Notes under the pieces: model-generated
Database searches by the model: none
Seen by the model: only the letters and a program-made list of their open reading frames with translations
Told to the model about the DNA's origin: nothing
Shown here: positions 16,024 through 24,014 of the stretch, piece after piece
How positions within the stretch are numbered: the stretch's first letter is position 1
How the letters are laid out: each line of letters begins with the position of its first letter
Source: CAYUYV01 sp050331455
Lineage (GTDB): Bacteria > Pseudomonadota > Alphaproteobacteria > JAJFIK01
DNA: 54,412 bases
NCBI GenBank assembly: GCA_050331455.1
Contig: JBHJGV010000086.1
Span: 1 to 54,412, forward strand
Direction of reading: 5' to 3'
Program-made: the position numbers and the translations under genes

Positions 16024-16056
16024 CTGGGGCGCTTGACTGGGGCGCTCGACTGGGGC
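16018..16056. repeat. 13-bp tandem repeat, three copies, over a stop codon
   Basis: The unit gcttgactggggc is at 16018-16030 and 16031-16043, with a one-base variant at 16044-16056. The first copy contains the TGA stop of the EamA gene. Extra or lost copies would not alter the protein because the first TGA ends it. Likely slippage product. Confidence 0.9.
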
Positions 16057-16133
16057 GCCTAACGGGTCGGCCCGCGCGGTTTAATCGGCAAACGCGCATT
16101 TTGGCGTTGCATCTGCGAGCAAAGCGGGAATGA

Positions 16134-16167
16134 CTGTGCGCGACACCGCACAGGGCCCAAGGGGCCC
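16134..16167 (+). other. Two small hairpins in the pyk leader
   Basis: CTGTGCG-CGACAC-CGCACAG (16134-16153) is followed directly by GGGCCC-AAG-GGGCCC (16153-16167), and the pyk Shine-Dalgarno GGAGG lies at about 16172-16176. The stems could affect leader stability or ribosome access; no known riboswitch is recognised. Confidence 0.35.
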
Positions 16168-16182
16168 GCACGGAGGACAGCC

Positions 16183-17655
16183 ATGCAGCGCCGTTGCCGC
16201 AACGTGAAGATCCTTGCCACCCTGGGGCCAGCCTCGGGCACCCGGGACCAGATCCAGGCCCTCCATGAGGCGGGCGCCGACGTCTTCCGCATCAATATGC
16301 GCCATGCGGACCATGACCGTCTGGCCCAGACCCACCGCCTGATCCGCGACGTGGAGGCCCGGTCCGGCCGGCCCATCGGCATCCTTGTGGATCTGCAAGG
16401 TCCCAAACTGCGAATCGGCAAATTCGCCGACGGCCCGATCCATCTGGAAAAGAACGATCCCTTCCGCCTTGACCTCGACGATGCGCCGGGCACCCGAACG
16501 CGCATCGGCATGCCCCACCCGGAAATTTTCGAGGCGCTCCGGCCCGGCGGCCTGCTGCTGCTTGATGACGGCAAGATGCGCCTGCGGATCCAGGATGTGG
16601 GGCCCGGCTGGGCCGACACTCGGGCGGACGTCAGCGGCAAGCTTTCGGACCGCAAGGGCGTCAATGTGCCCGATGCCCTGCTGCGCCTGTCCGCCCTGTC
16701 GAACAAGGACCGCCAGGACCTGGACCGTGCCCTCGACCTCGATGTGGACTGGATCGCCCTGTCATTCGTTCAGCGTCCGGAGGATGTGGCGGAGGCCCGC
16801 AAGATCGTCGCCGGAAGGGCCGCGGTCCTGTCGAAGATCGAAAAGCCCCAAGCCCTGACCAATCTCGATCAGATCTTGAACCTGTCCGACGGCCTAATGG
16901 TCGCCCGGGGCGATCTGGGGGTGGAGTTGCCCATTGAACGGGTGCCCGGCCTTCAAAAGCAGATCGTCCACGCGGCCCGCATTGCCGGAAAACCGGTGGT
17001 CGTGGCCACCCAGATGCTGGAATCCATGATCACGGCGCCGGTGCCGACCCGGGCCGAGGTGTCCGACGTGTCGAATGCCGTATTCGAAGGCGCCGACGCG
17101 GTCATGCTGTCCGCCGAATCCGCGGCCGGAGAGTTTCCGCAAGAGGCCGTCGCAACCATGAACCGGATCGCGGAGACAGTGGAAAACGATCCCAATTATC
17201 GCAGCCTGGTGCAAACCTATCATGGGGAGCCGGACCATACGACGGCGGACGCCATCACGGCGGCGGCCCGGGAAGTGGCCGAAACCCTGAATGTCAGCGC
17301 CATCGTGTGTTATACATCGTCCGGCTCCACCGCATTGCGTGCGGCCCGCGAACGGCCCAAGGCGCCGATCCTCGCGCTCAGCCCCGAATTGAAGACCGCG
17401 CGGCGCCTCACCCTGGCCTGGGGCATCCATTGCGTGACCATCGAGGACGCCAGCGACATCGACGACATGCTGCGCAAGGCCTGCGCCGTATCCAACCGGG
17501 AAGGCTTCGCCAAGCCCGGCGACCGGCTTGTCATCACGGCCGGCCTGCCCTTCGGCACCCCGGGCGCCACCAACCTCATGCGCATCGCCCATGTGGACGG
17601 GCACATGGCTCCGGCCCTCACGCCCGACGCAGACCTCAGCGTGCCCCGGATCTGA
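16183..17655 (+). CDS. pyk: Pyruvate kinase
   Basis: The 490-aa enzyme catalyses phosphoenolpyruvate + ADP to pyruvate + ATP in glycolysis. Start of the barrel: KILATLGPAS, then VDLQGPKLRIG, the beta-barrel B domain (about 75-165), the catalytic-lysine segment AAVLSKIEKPQAL, MVARGDLGVELP, and the active-site helix MLESMI...PTRAEVSDVSNAV. A C-terminal allosteric-type domain (about 350-490) is present. The segment DLQGPKLRI has Lys where K+-dependent enzymes have Glu117, which predicts K+-independence. Residue R40 (NMRH) replaces the usual Ser of N(F/M)SH. A GGAGG precedes the ATG. The 3' end overlaps the convergent hydrolase gene by 20 bp. Confidence 0.96.
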   Translation: MQRRCRNVKILATLGPASGTRDQIQALHEAGADVFRINMRHADHDRLAQTHRLIRDVEARSGRPIGILVDLQGPKLRIGKFADGPIHLEKNDPFRLDLDDAPGTRTRIGMPHPEIFEALRPGGLLLLDDGKMRLRIQDVGPGWADTRADVSGKLSDRKGVNVPDALLRLSALSNKDRQDLDRALDLDVDWIALSFVQRPEDVAEARKIVAGRAAVLSKIEKPQALTNLDQILNLSDGLMVARGDLGVELPIERVPGLQKQIVHAARIAGKPVVVATQMLESMITAPVPTRAEVSDVSNAVFEGADAVMLSAESAAGEFPQEAVATMNRIAETVENDPNYRSLVQTYHGEPDHTTADAITAAAREVAETLNVSAIVCYTSSGSTALRAARERPKAPILALSPELKTARRLTLAWGIHCVTIEDASDIDDMLRKACAVSNREGFAKPGDRLVITAGLPFGTPGATNLMRIAHVDGHMAPALTPDADLSVPRI

Positions 17656-18625
17656 CGGACGCCGCCAGGGCCTCAACCTCCGCCACGACCCGGTCCGTGC
17701 GGACCTGGTGGGGCATGTGGCCCACACCGTCCAGGATCACGAGACGCGCTCCCGGAACCTGGGCGGCTACGGCCCGGGAATGGCGTTTCGGCGATACGGT
17801 GGAATCCGCATCGCCGGTGATGACCAGCAGCGGCGTATCGATCCGGCCATACTCCACACTCATCCGGGCGACCGCGTTTTTCAGATAAACGCTATCTTCG
17901 GCATTGGCGCGGAACTGGTGGGGACGGAACAGCAGCGGCATGCCGGCCCGCACCGCATAGTCCGGAACCGGATCATTAGGTGCAAAATTGCTGTCGATGC
18001 CCGCCGGCAGCATGAAGGGACCGGCCAGGGGCACAAGAGTCCACCGGAACAGGGTGCCGACCACGGGCATCAGGGACAGGCTGTTGTACCAGGACGGCCC
18101 CCCGGGCCACGGATGGGTCGCCCCGCCCAAAGTGACACCGCCCGCAATTGCCTCGCCATGGTTCAACAGCAGCGCCATGACAACCGCTCCGCTCCAGGAA
18201 TGTCCGACGACGAGGGGGCGCTCAACCCCCAACTTGTCCAGGGCATCCCTGATCATCCGGGCCTGGACGGCCGGGTCATGGCCATCGGGCGCCGTGCGGG
18301 CGGACCAGCCATGACCCGGGCGGTCGAAGGCCAGCACCGGGAAGCCGGCCTCCACCAGGGCCGGGCCCAGGCGCAGCATGGGATCGCGCAGATTGGCACT
18401 GGCGCCGTGCAGCAGCACGACAGGGGGCGCCGCAGGACCTTCAGGCGCGGGCCCGTCCGCCGGGGCCTGCGCGACCATGTGCACACGCCCTCCGGCCACC
18501 TCGACAAATGTGCCTTCGGCCGGGAAGCGGGCATTGACGCGCCAAGTGTAGATCGCCCCATAGAGCGCCAGCAGAGCCAGCAGGAGACAGGCCGCCCCGC
18601 AGGTCAGAAGCAGGATTTTCAGCAT
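17636..18625 (-). CDS. Membrane-anchored alpha/beta hydrolase
   Basis: The 329-aa protein has an N-terminal hydrophobic anchor (about 4-25) and an alpha/beta-hydrolase domain: oxyanion segment VVLLHGASANLRDP, FDRPGHGWSA, nucleophile elbow GHSWSG (Ser about 143), acid in TGDADSTVSP (Asp about 274) and base in GVGHMPH (His about 303). The triad is complete, so it should be an active esterase- or haloperoxidase-like enzyme of unknown substrate, held at the inner membrane facing the periplasm. ATG at 18625 is preferred over a TTG one codon earlier. The next gene upstream (TPR) also begins MMLK plus a hydrophobic stretch and may be co-transcribed. Confidence 0.9.
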   Translation of the reverse strand: MLKILLLTCGAACLLLALLALYGAIYTWRVNARFPAEGTFVEVAGGRVHMVAQAPADGPAPEGPAAPPVVLLHGASANLRDPMLRLGPALVEAGFPVLAFDRPGHGWSARTAPDGHDPAVQARMIRDALDKLGVERPLVVGHSWSGAVVMALLLNHGEAIAGGVTLGGATHPWPGGPSWYNSLSLMPVVGTLFRWTLVPLAGPFMLPAGIDSNFAPNDPVPDYAVRAGMPLLFRPHQFRANAEDSVYLKNAVARMSVEYGRIDTPLLVITGDADSTVSPKRHSRAVAAQVPGARLVILDGVGHMPHQVRTDRVVAEVEALAASVRSGAR

Positions 18626-18661
18626 CAAAATGACTTTCCGAAGGGAGAGCGCAAAAGAGGC

Positions 18662-19219
18662 CTAACCATCCGTCCCCATCAATTGGCCCAACACGCGGGT
18701 TTTGTGGGCCGGACGCGGCAGCAGCGGATAAAGATCATGGGCGGCGCGATAAGCCTCCAGCGCCGCGCCCCAGTCCTCTTCGGCCTCACGGATCTCGCCG
18801 ATCAGGGCGTGGGCCGCAAAATGGTCCGGATCAAGGCTCACAGCCATTTCCAAATCGCTCAAAGCCTCCCCGTCGCGCCCCAGGCTCCGCAGGAAGACAC
18901 CGCGCCGGGCCCAACCGTCGGCATAGTCCGGCTGGACCTCCACGACACCGGTCAGCTTGCGCCGGGCGGTGCGCAAATCGCCGGCCTCGATCAGCGCATC
19001 GGCATGGTCGAGCAGAAGCGAGGCCGTCGCGCCGGCCTCGCTGCGCCAGTGACGGCGAATTTCTTCGGCAATCAAGGCCGCTTTCTGGGGGGTGTCAGCC
19101 GTCCGGAGCGCCAGGAACAAGGACCGGTCGGCGGCGCCGACCGAAAGCGCCGACCCCAGCAGCAGCACCGCGATCAGCGCGGCGCAAATCAGTGCATTGT
19201 GCAAAAGCTTCAGCATCAT
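18662..19219 (-). CDS. Small TPR protein with N-terminal membrane anchor or signal
   Basis: The 185-aa protein begins MMLKLLHN and a hydrophobic stretch (9-28, ending SVGA), which may be a cleaved signal or an anchor. Residues about 70-165 contain three TPR-like units (DALIEAGDLRTARRKLTGVV, DGEALSDLEMAVSLDPDHFA, DWGAALEAYRAAHDLYPL). Probably a periplasmic protein-protein adaptor. It is 36 bases upstream of the alpha/beta hydrolase on the same strand. No strong ribosome site is seen; two ATGs (19219, 19216) are possible. Confidence 0.8.
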   Translation of the reverse strand: MMLKLLHNALICAALIAVLLLGSALSVGAADRSLFLALRTADTPQKAALIAEEIRRHWRSEAGATASLLLDHADALIEAGDLRTARRKLTGVVEVQPDYADGWARRGVFLRSLGRDGEALSDLEMAVSLDPDHFAAHALIGEIREAEEDWGAALEAYRAAHDLYPLLPRPAHKTRVLGQLMGTDG

Positions 19220-19285
19220 GGTGCCAACACTAGCCCAGCCCGGTAACCGCGCCCAGAGCGCGGATGCAGGCGAGCGGCCGCATGG

Positions 19286-20341
19286 TCAAACGAGATCAAC
19301 GCGTTCCACCCCGTCAAACTCAAGGATGTAGTCCGGGCCCAGAAGGCGGGTGGGGGTATAAAAACCCGTCAACCCCTCCATCCCGGCCACGCGCACGGCG
19401 ATGTCGAGGGCGACCCGCGCCGTGAGTGTGTAGGCCTCCGGCGTCGTCAGACGGGAAACGACGCGCTTGCCCTCGCCGTCCTCGGCAATACCCAGCAGCC
19501 GCACCTGGCCTTCGGCCCGCTCCTCCTTGGTCGGCCCTTCGATCTGCTTGTCCACCTGCCCTTTGAGATAGCGCTGCACAAGGGGCCGCCGGGCCATCCA
19601 TTTGGCGATGGGGCCAAGACGCGCGGCCCGCTCCATCATGGGATTGACGCTGAAAAACACCTGGATGTCCGGGACCGCCGTCGAGTGATAGGCGCTCGAC
19701 ACATCCCCCCAGCTCACCCCCATGCAATCGACGGACTCGCCGTCGCCGAAATCGAAATCGCGGCGAGGGACGGTATCCAAGGTGATGATGCGGGTGTCGC
19801 GCCGGACCCGGGTGCCAAGGCCGAGGGCCTCAACGGCGGTCTTGGCGGTGCCGCGGGAGGGTTTGGACAGGCCGTCGAGGGCGAGGGTCAGGCTGCGGGC
19901 CGAGGGCAGACGGCGTTTGAGATGGGCGAGCAGGCAGTCGCTTGGGACCACGTCAAAGCCGGCACCGGGCAGGATCATGATCCCGGCGACGCTTGCCTCC
20001 GCGAACTGGCTGGAAAGAGCCTCGATCACGTCGATCTCGCCCGTGATGTCGATGTAATGGGTGCGGGTGCGCAGGCAGGCCGCAATCATCGGCGGCATGG
20101 TCGCCGAAAAGGGCCCGGCCATGTGCAGCACAATGTCCACGTCGCGCAGATTGCTGTCGATCAGGTCCGGATCGGTTAGATCGAAATGGCGCCACTCCAT
20201 GGAATGGGCATCGGCGATCGCTTTCACCATGGCCGCGTTGCGCCCTGCGAGGATCGGTTTGTAGCCCGCCCCCTTCGCGAGACGCGCGGTGATCCGGCCC
20301 GTATATCCGTTGGCGCCGTAAATCAGGATCTGCCCCGTCAT
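19286..20341 (-). CDS. Saccharopine dehydrogenase-like / trans-acting enoyl reductase-like oxidoreductase
   Basis: The 351-aa protein opens MTGQILIYGANGYTGRITA, a Rossmann GxxGxxG-type NAD(P) site, followed by ILAGRN and DVDIVLHMAGPFS. The CLRTRTHYIDITGEIDVIE segment is typical of the saccharopine dehydrogenase NADP-binding family, which includes mycobacterial trans-acting enoyl reductases. Substrate is not evident. The start at 20341 puts the Rossmann motif at the N-terminus; an upstream in-frame start at 20395 would add an unlikely 18 residues. Confidence 0.87.
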   Translation of the reverse strand: MTGQILIYGANGYTGRITARLAKGAGYKPILAGRNAAMVKAIADAHSMEWRHFDLTDPDLIDSNLRDVDIVLHMAGPFSATMPPMIAACLRTRTHYIDITGEIDVIEALSSQFAEASVAGIMILPGAGFDVVPSDCLLAHLKRRLPSARSLTLALDGLSKPSRGTAKTAVEALGLGTRVRRDTRIITLDTVPRRDFDFGDGESVDCMGVSWGDVSSAYHSTAVPDIQVFFSVNPMMERAARLGPIAKWMARRPLVQRYLKGQVDKQIEGPTKEERAEGQVRLLGIAEDGEGKRVVSRLTTPEAYTLTARVALDIAVRVAGMEGLTGFYTPTRLLGPDYILEFDGVERVDLV

Positions 20342-20765
20342 CGCCTGTCCGTCCTGTCTTCCACCCCAGTGGTTCAGCCTCGAGATTTGCCCCATGCTGA
20401 GGGGTCAACCGTCTACAAATGTCCGGGCCCGTGGGAAAGCCGGGTAAGCTCGTCTGCCTCGTCGAGCGGTCGGCTCTTGCGAGGCAGGGAGGTGGTCCGG
20501 CACAGTGCGTAGCAACCCTTGGAGCCGGTCCAGTCGCGCCATCAGGGGCGCCAAGATCCGTGCCCGGTGCCGGCCATCCCTTTATTTAGGCGCCGACAGC
20601 CCCGTTCACAGGCCCAAAATCCAGGTTTAACCCTGCCAGAGGCGTGCCAGGCTGCGCAAACGCCGCTCCGACATCCCCAGGGAGCGCCCTCGCGGATGCG
20701 GACCGGCTCTCCCCCATGGCGCGCACCCCAGGGACCGAGCCACAATAAGGATCAGACCTCCCAAG
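20342..20765. other. Gene-free stretch
   Basis: About 420 bases with no frame that looks coding on either strand (the short open frames have no family features or good ribosome sites). It separates the divergently placed oxidoreductase from the 3' end of the nuclease gene. I looked for tRNA, tmRNA, 4.5S and RNase P motifs and found none. A small RNA cannot be excluded. Confidence 0.5.
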
Positions 20766-20797
20766 AAAAACGCGCCGGTCCCGATGGAACCGGCGCG
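20766..20797 (-). terminator. Intrinsic terminator of the nuclease gene
   Basis: Read on the minus strand, CGCGCCGGT pairs with ACCGGCGCG (20771-20797; 9 bp, 9-base loop) and is followed by TTTTTC (20770-20765). It lies 44 bases after the stop of the leftward nuclease gene. Confidence 0.85.
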
Positions 20798-20841
20798 TCT
20801 TCTGCACGAGGTTAAATCTGCGTGAGGGGCAGACCGCTCCG

Positions 20842-22128
20842 TCAGCGACCCGGAGCGTTTGCCAACTCCGCGGCCTTTTCCGGAGATTTCACCTCCTGGG
20901 ACAGGGCCTCGCGATAGGCGAAGATCACGGGGCGGCCCTCGTGGGCGGCGTCCGTGGCGGTGTATTTCACGCGATCGATGCGCTGTCTGGCTTCGTCATA
21001 AAGCTCGATGACGCCGCCATTGTTGCCGAGCTGAAGCGGCGTGACCGGCTTGACGGTCTGGGACTGGCCCGGCTCCAGCGTGCCGGACAGCTCGAGGGGC
21101 GGGCGGCGGGTATCGCTGAGCGTCCAGCCCTTCAGATCCACTTTCTCGTTGGACAGATTGATGATGGAAATCCACTCGCCCTCGCGCTCGTTGCCCTTCG
21201 GATTGACCAGAGCTGCGGCGATGAAAACATCCACATCCTCGTCCATGAAGATCTTGCGGCTCTGGTCCTTGCCGATGATCTCCACTTCGCTGTCCACTTC
21301 AATCCGCTCGGGGAAGTGGCTGATGTTCAGCTCCTTGCTCTTTTCCTCGTTTTCGTAAAACAGCAGCGGGTTCTTGTCGGGGATCTCGTCCGGGAAAATC
21401 AGGCCCGTGCGCTCCTCGATCTCGGCGACCGTGACCTGATAGTTCTGGAAATCGAACATCTGGCGCCCGCTCTTGTCCCGCATGGCGTCCTTGTCCTGCA
21501 GCATCATGAAGGCGCGAACCTCCAGCTCGTTGCTCTTGTTGACGAAGAACACGACCTTGTAAAACGCCGCCGGGATGATGGCGCGGTCGCGGCCCTGGGG
21601 CTGGATGGAACGGGCATAGTCGCCGAAGATCGGCCCGCTGATGACGCTGATCTTGCCGTCGCGGTCGAGATTAAGGGCTTTCACCCAGTCCTCAAGCGCC
21701 AGCCATTCGTCCTGATTGAAGTTCGAGTGTTGAAGGGCGGCATTGGTGAAATAGAAGGTTTCGTCGGAGGCGCGCTTGGCGGTGCGGGAGCTGTCGCCCC
21801 AGGCCGCGGCGGAGCGGCGGGCGAGATGGCCGCGGTCCCAGGGGTTGCGGTAGTAATAATCATTGTTGAGCTGATAGGTGTTGCCGACGCGGCTGTCGAT
21901 GCGCCAGTCATTGGAGCGCTTGACGCTCTGGATCTTGTTCTGGTCAATATTCAAGGCACAGAACAGCGCCGTCCGGTGTTCCCGGTGCATGGCAATGGTG
22001 TAGTTGACATAATCCGCATAAAAACCATCGCGTAGCTCCGGCTTCTCCAGCACCAGCTCCTCAAGGACAGGTGCGAATTCCGGCAACGCTACCTCGACAT
22101 CCAGAAAATTCGGATCGTATCCGGCCAT
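20842..22128 (-). CDS. DNA/RNA non-specific endonuclease (NUC1 type) with C-terminal lamin-tail-like domain
   Basis: The 428-aa protein has the NUC1/Serratia-nuclease core at about 40-270: NPWDRGH (D98-H101; the His is the general base), then FTNAALQHSNFNQDEW with N129, Q133, N138 and W142 matching the metal-site helix pattern, and SVISGPIFG. It should cut DNA and RNA without sequence preference using Mg2+. About 305-400 looks like a lamin-tail domain (IAAALVNPKGNEREGEWISI, NLSNEKVDLKGWTLSD), often found on secreted nucleases. Oddly, no signal peptide precedes the catalytic part. The start at 22128 is chosen because GAGG lies 8 bases before it; a longer frame to 22284 has no signal either. 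A clear terminator follows. Confidence 0.9.
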   Translation of the reverse strand: MAGYDPNFLDVEVALPEFAPVLEELVLEKPELRDGFYADYVNYTIAMHREHRTALFCALNIDQNKIQSVKRSNDWRIDSRVGNTYQLNNDYYYRNPWDRGHLARRSAAAWGDSSRTAKRASDETFYFTNAALQHSNFNQDEWLALEDWVKALNLDRDGKISVISGPIFGDYARSIQPQGRDRAIIPAAFYKVVFFVNKSNELEVRAFMMLQDKDAMRDKSGRQMFDFQNYQVTVAEIEERTGLIFPDEIPDKNPLLFYENEEKSKELNISHFPERIEVDSEVEIIGKDQSRKIFMDEDVDVFIAAALVNPKGNEREGEWISIINLSNEKVDLKGWTLSDTRRPPLELSGTLEPGQSQTVKPVTPLQLGNNGGVIELYDEARQRIDRVKYTATDAAHEGRPVIFAYREALSQEVKSPEKAAELANAPGR

Positions 22129-22323
22129 GGTCATATCCTCTAGGGCGCTCCGGGACGCCCCGGGCGCGGGTTGACTCGTGAACGGGCTTTCCCCTGAAGG
22201 CCCACCTCCACAATCGCGATTTGTATGGCCTTGGATGCAGGCGGTCCACTCCCCTCTTAAGACATCCCCCGCCGCCGACTGCACGCTTCAACCGCTTCAC
22301 ACGGGCACAAGCCATGCAGGCAC

Positions 22324-22355
22324 AAAAAAAGGCCGCATCCGGATGGATGCGGTCC
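22324..22355 (-). terminator. Intrinsic terminator of rpmJ
   Basis: On the minus strand a 10-bp stem (GGATGCGGCC pairing with its partner, one G-U) with a 4-base loop is followed by seven T (22330-22324). It is about 32 bases past the rpmJ stop and upstream of the nuclease gene. Confidence 0.87.
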
Positions 22356-22387
22356 TCAACGCAACACGCCTGACGGGTCGCGCCTGT

Positions 22388-22513
22388 TTAGCCCTGGCGG
22401 GCCTTGAAACGCTTTTGCACTTTGTTGATCACATAGACCCGGCCGCGGCGCCGCACGACGCGGCAGGCTTTGTGCCGTTCCTTCAAGGATTTCAGGGAGT
22501 TCTTGATCTTCAT
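22388..22513 (-). CDS. rpmJ: Large-subunit ribosomal protein bL36
   Basis: The 41-residue protein starts MKIKNSLKSLKERHKACRVV and ends KVQKRFKARQG, the highly basic 41-residue bL36 form common in Alphaproteobacteria. It has the C-terminal insertion relative to the 38-residue form and only one Cys, so it is the type without the four-ligand zinc ribbon. It binds 23S rRNA. The reading frame is open farther upstream, but family length and an AAGG before the ATG fix the start at 22513. It is a single-gene unit with its own terminator. Confidence 0.95.
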   Translation of the reverse strand: MKIKNSLKSLKERHKACRVVRRRGRVYVINKVQKRFKARQG

Positions 22514-22733
22514 CGCCTTATCCTGCCGTTCTGCCGCCCTGCGCGACTCCCGCTGCCTTTCATCGGCGCGCCGCTTTCCAGTCGCACTCGAGCCGTTCGC
22601 GTTCGAAAATGAGCGCGGAAAGTAGCCACGAACCGTTGCCCGGTCAATCGGTAAGGTGCCCCTTCCCTTGCGCCGGAGCTCCAATCACGCCACACCTGCG
22701 GCTGCGTCACAGCAACCGTGCGAAGGATGACCC

Positions 22734-24011
22734 ATGAGCCTGCCGCTGCGCCGATCCGCCCTTGCCGTTGCCCTTTCTGGCCTGATGCTCACGATCGCGA
22801 TCGCGGTGCCCGGTCCGGCATCGGCCACACCGCCGCAGCCAGCTTTACGCAACCAGGCGCCAAAGCCTGAAGAGGTCATTCCTCAAGGCTTCGAGACCTG
22901 GCGCGACGGGTTCATTCGCAAAGCGCCCGCCAACGGCGTCCGCCGCGACCTGGTCGAGGAGGCGCTGCGCGGCGTCACGCCGGATCCGAAGGTCCTCAAG
23001 CGCAATGCCTATCAGCCCGAATTCACGCGCCCCATCTGGGACTATCTCGACGGCGCCGTTTCGGATCTGCGGGTCAAGAACGGCCGTAAAAGGCTCGACC
23101 AGCACCGCGCCCTGCTGGGCCGGGTGGAGCGGGCCTATGGCGTGCCGGCGCCGGTCATCGTGGCCATCTGGGGCCTCGAGACCAGTTACGGCGCCATAAA
23201 AGGGGATTTCGACATTGTCCGCTCCCTTGCAACCCTGGCCTATGCCGGGCGGCGCAGCGCGTTCGGCGAGCGCGAACTGATCAACGCCCTGAAAATCATC
23301 CAGTCCGGCGACAAGACGCGTGCGGGCCTCAAGGGGTCCTGGGCCGGGGCCATGGGCCATACCCAGTTCCTGCCCTCCAGCTTCCTCAGCTATGCAGTTG
23401 ATTTCGACGGGGACGGACGGCGCGACATTTGGGACAGCCTGCCGGACGCCTTCGCGTCCACGGCCAATTTCCTCAAAAAAGCGAACTGGGACTCCGACTA
23501 TCGATGGGGCCGCGAAGTCGCCCTGCCCGACCGGTTCGACTATGGTCTTGCCGGTCTCTCCGTGCGCAAGGACTTGGACACCTGGGCGTCACTGGGTGTG
23601 CGCCGACCGGGGGGCAGCGCCCTGCCCCTGGCCGATCTCAAGGCCTCGATCCTGGTGCCGGCCGGCCATACCGGCCCGGCCTTCATCGTCTACCAGAATT
23701 TCCGCGCCATCATGCGCTACAACCCCGCGACGGCTTATGCGTTGGGGATTGCCCATCTGTCGGACCGGATCAAAGGCGCGGGCGCCTTTTCGGCGTCCTG
23801 GCCCCGCAACACGAAGATCCTGTCCCGCGCCGAGCGTGAAGACCTCCAGCGGCTCCTCAACCGGGCCGGCTATGGCGTTGGCGACGTCGACGGCGTGATC
23901 GGTGCGCGGACACGCGCCGCCGTGCGGGCCTTCCAGAGCGCCAAGGGATTGCCGGCGGACGGCTTTGCCACGGCGGATCTGCTGGCCGCCCTGCGTCAGG
24001 CCGCACGGTAG
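22734..24011 (+). CDS. Lytic murein transglycosylase, MltB family, with peptidoglycan-binding domain
   Basis: The 425-aa protein has a Sec signal peptide (hydrophobic 8-25, cleavage near ASA-TPP at about 31), an SLT_2/MltB domain (about 50-345) and a C-terminal PG_binding_1 domain (about 362-423, YGVGDVDGVIGARTRAAVRAFQ). The catalytic Glu is E149 in AIWGLETSYGA. The GAMGHTQFLPSSFLSYAVDF segment is the family's substrate groove. It cleaves the MurNAc-GlcNAc bond to make 1,6-anhydro-MurNAc ends in the periplasm. No lipobox, so it is soluble rather than a lipoprotein. It ends 3 bases from the convergent MFS gene. Confidence 0.94.
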   Translation: MSLPLRRSALAVALSGLMLTIAIAVPGPASATPPQPALRNQAPKPEEVIPQGFETWRDGFIRKAPANGVRRDLVEEALRGVTPDPKVLKRNAYQPEFTRPIWDYLDGAVSDLRVKNGRKRLDQHRALLGRVERAYGVPAPVIVAIWGLETSYGAIKGDFDIVRSLATLAYAGRRSAFGERELINALKIIQSGDKTRAGLKGSWAGAMGHTQFLPSSFLSYAVDFDGDGRRDIWDSLPDAFASTANFLKKANWDSDYRWGREVALPDRFDYGLAGLSVRKDLDTWASLGVRRPGGSALPLADLKASILVPAGHTGPAFIVYQNFRAIMRYNPATAYALGIAHLSDRIKGAGAFSASWPRNTKILSRAEREDLQRLLNRAGYGVGDVDGVIGARTRAAVRAFQSAKGLPADGFATADLLAALRQAAR

Positions 24012-24014
24012 ATA

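Noticed and set aside
20342..20765. Structural RNA gene (6S, 4.5S, tmRNA or RNase P RNA)
   Set aside because: None of the conserved sequence elements of these RNAs could be found by eye; a covariance search would be needed to exclude them.
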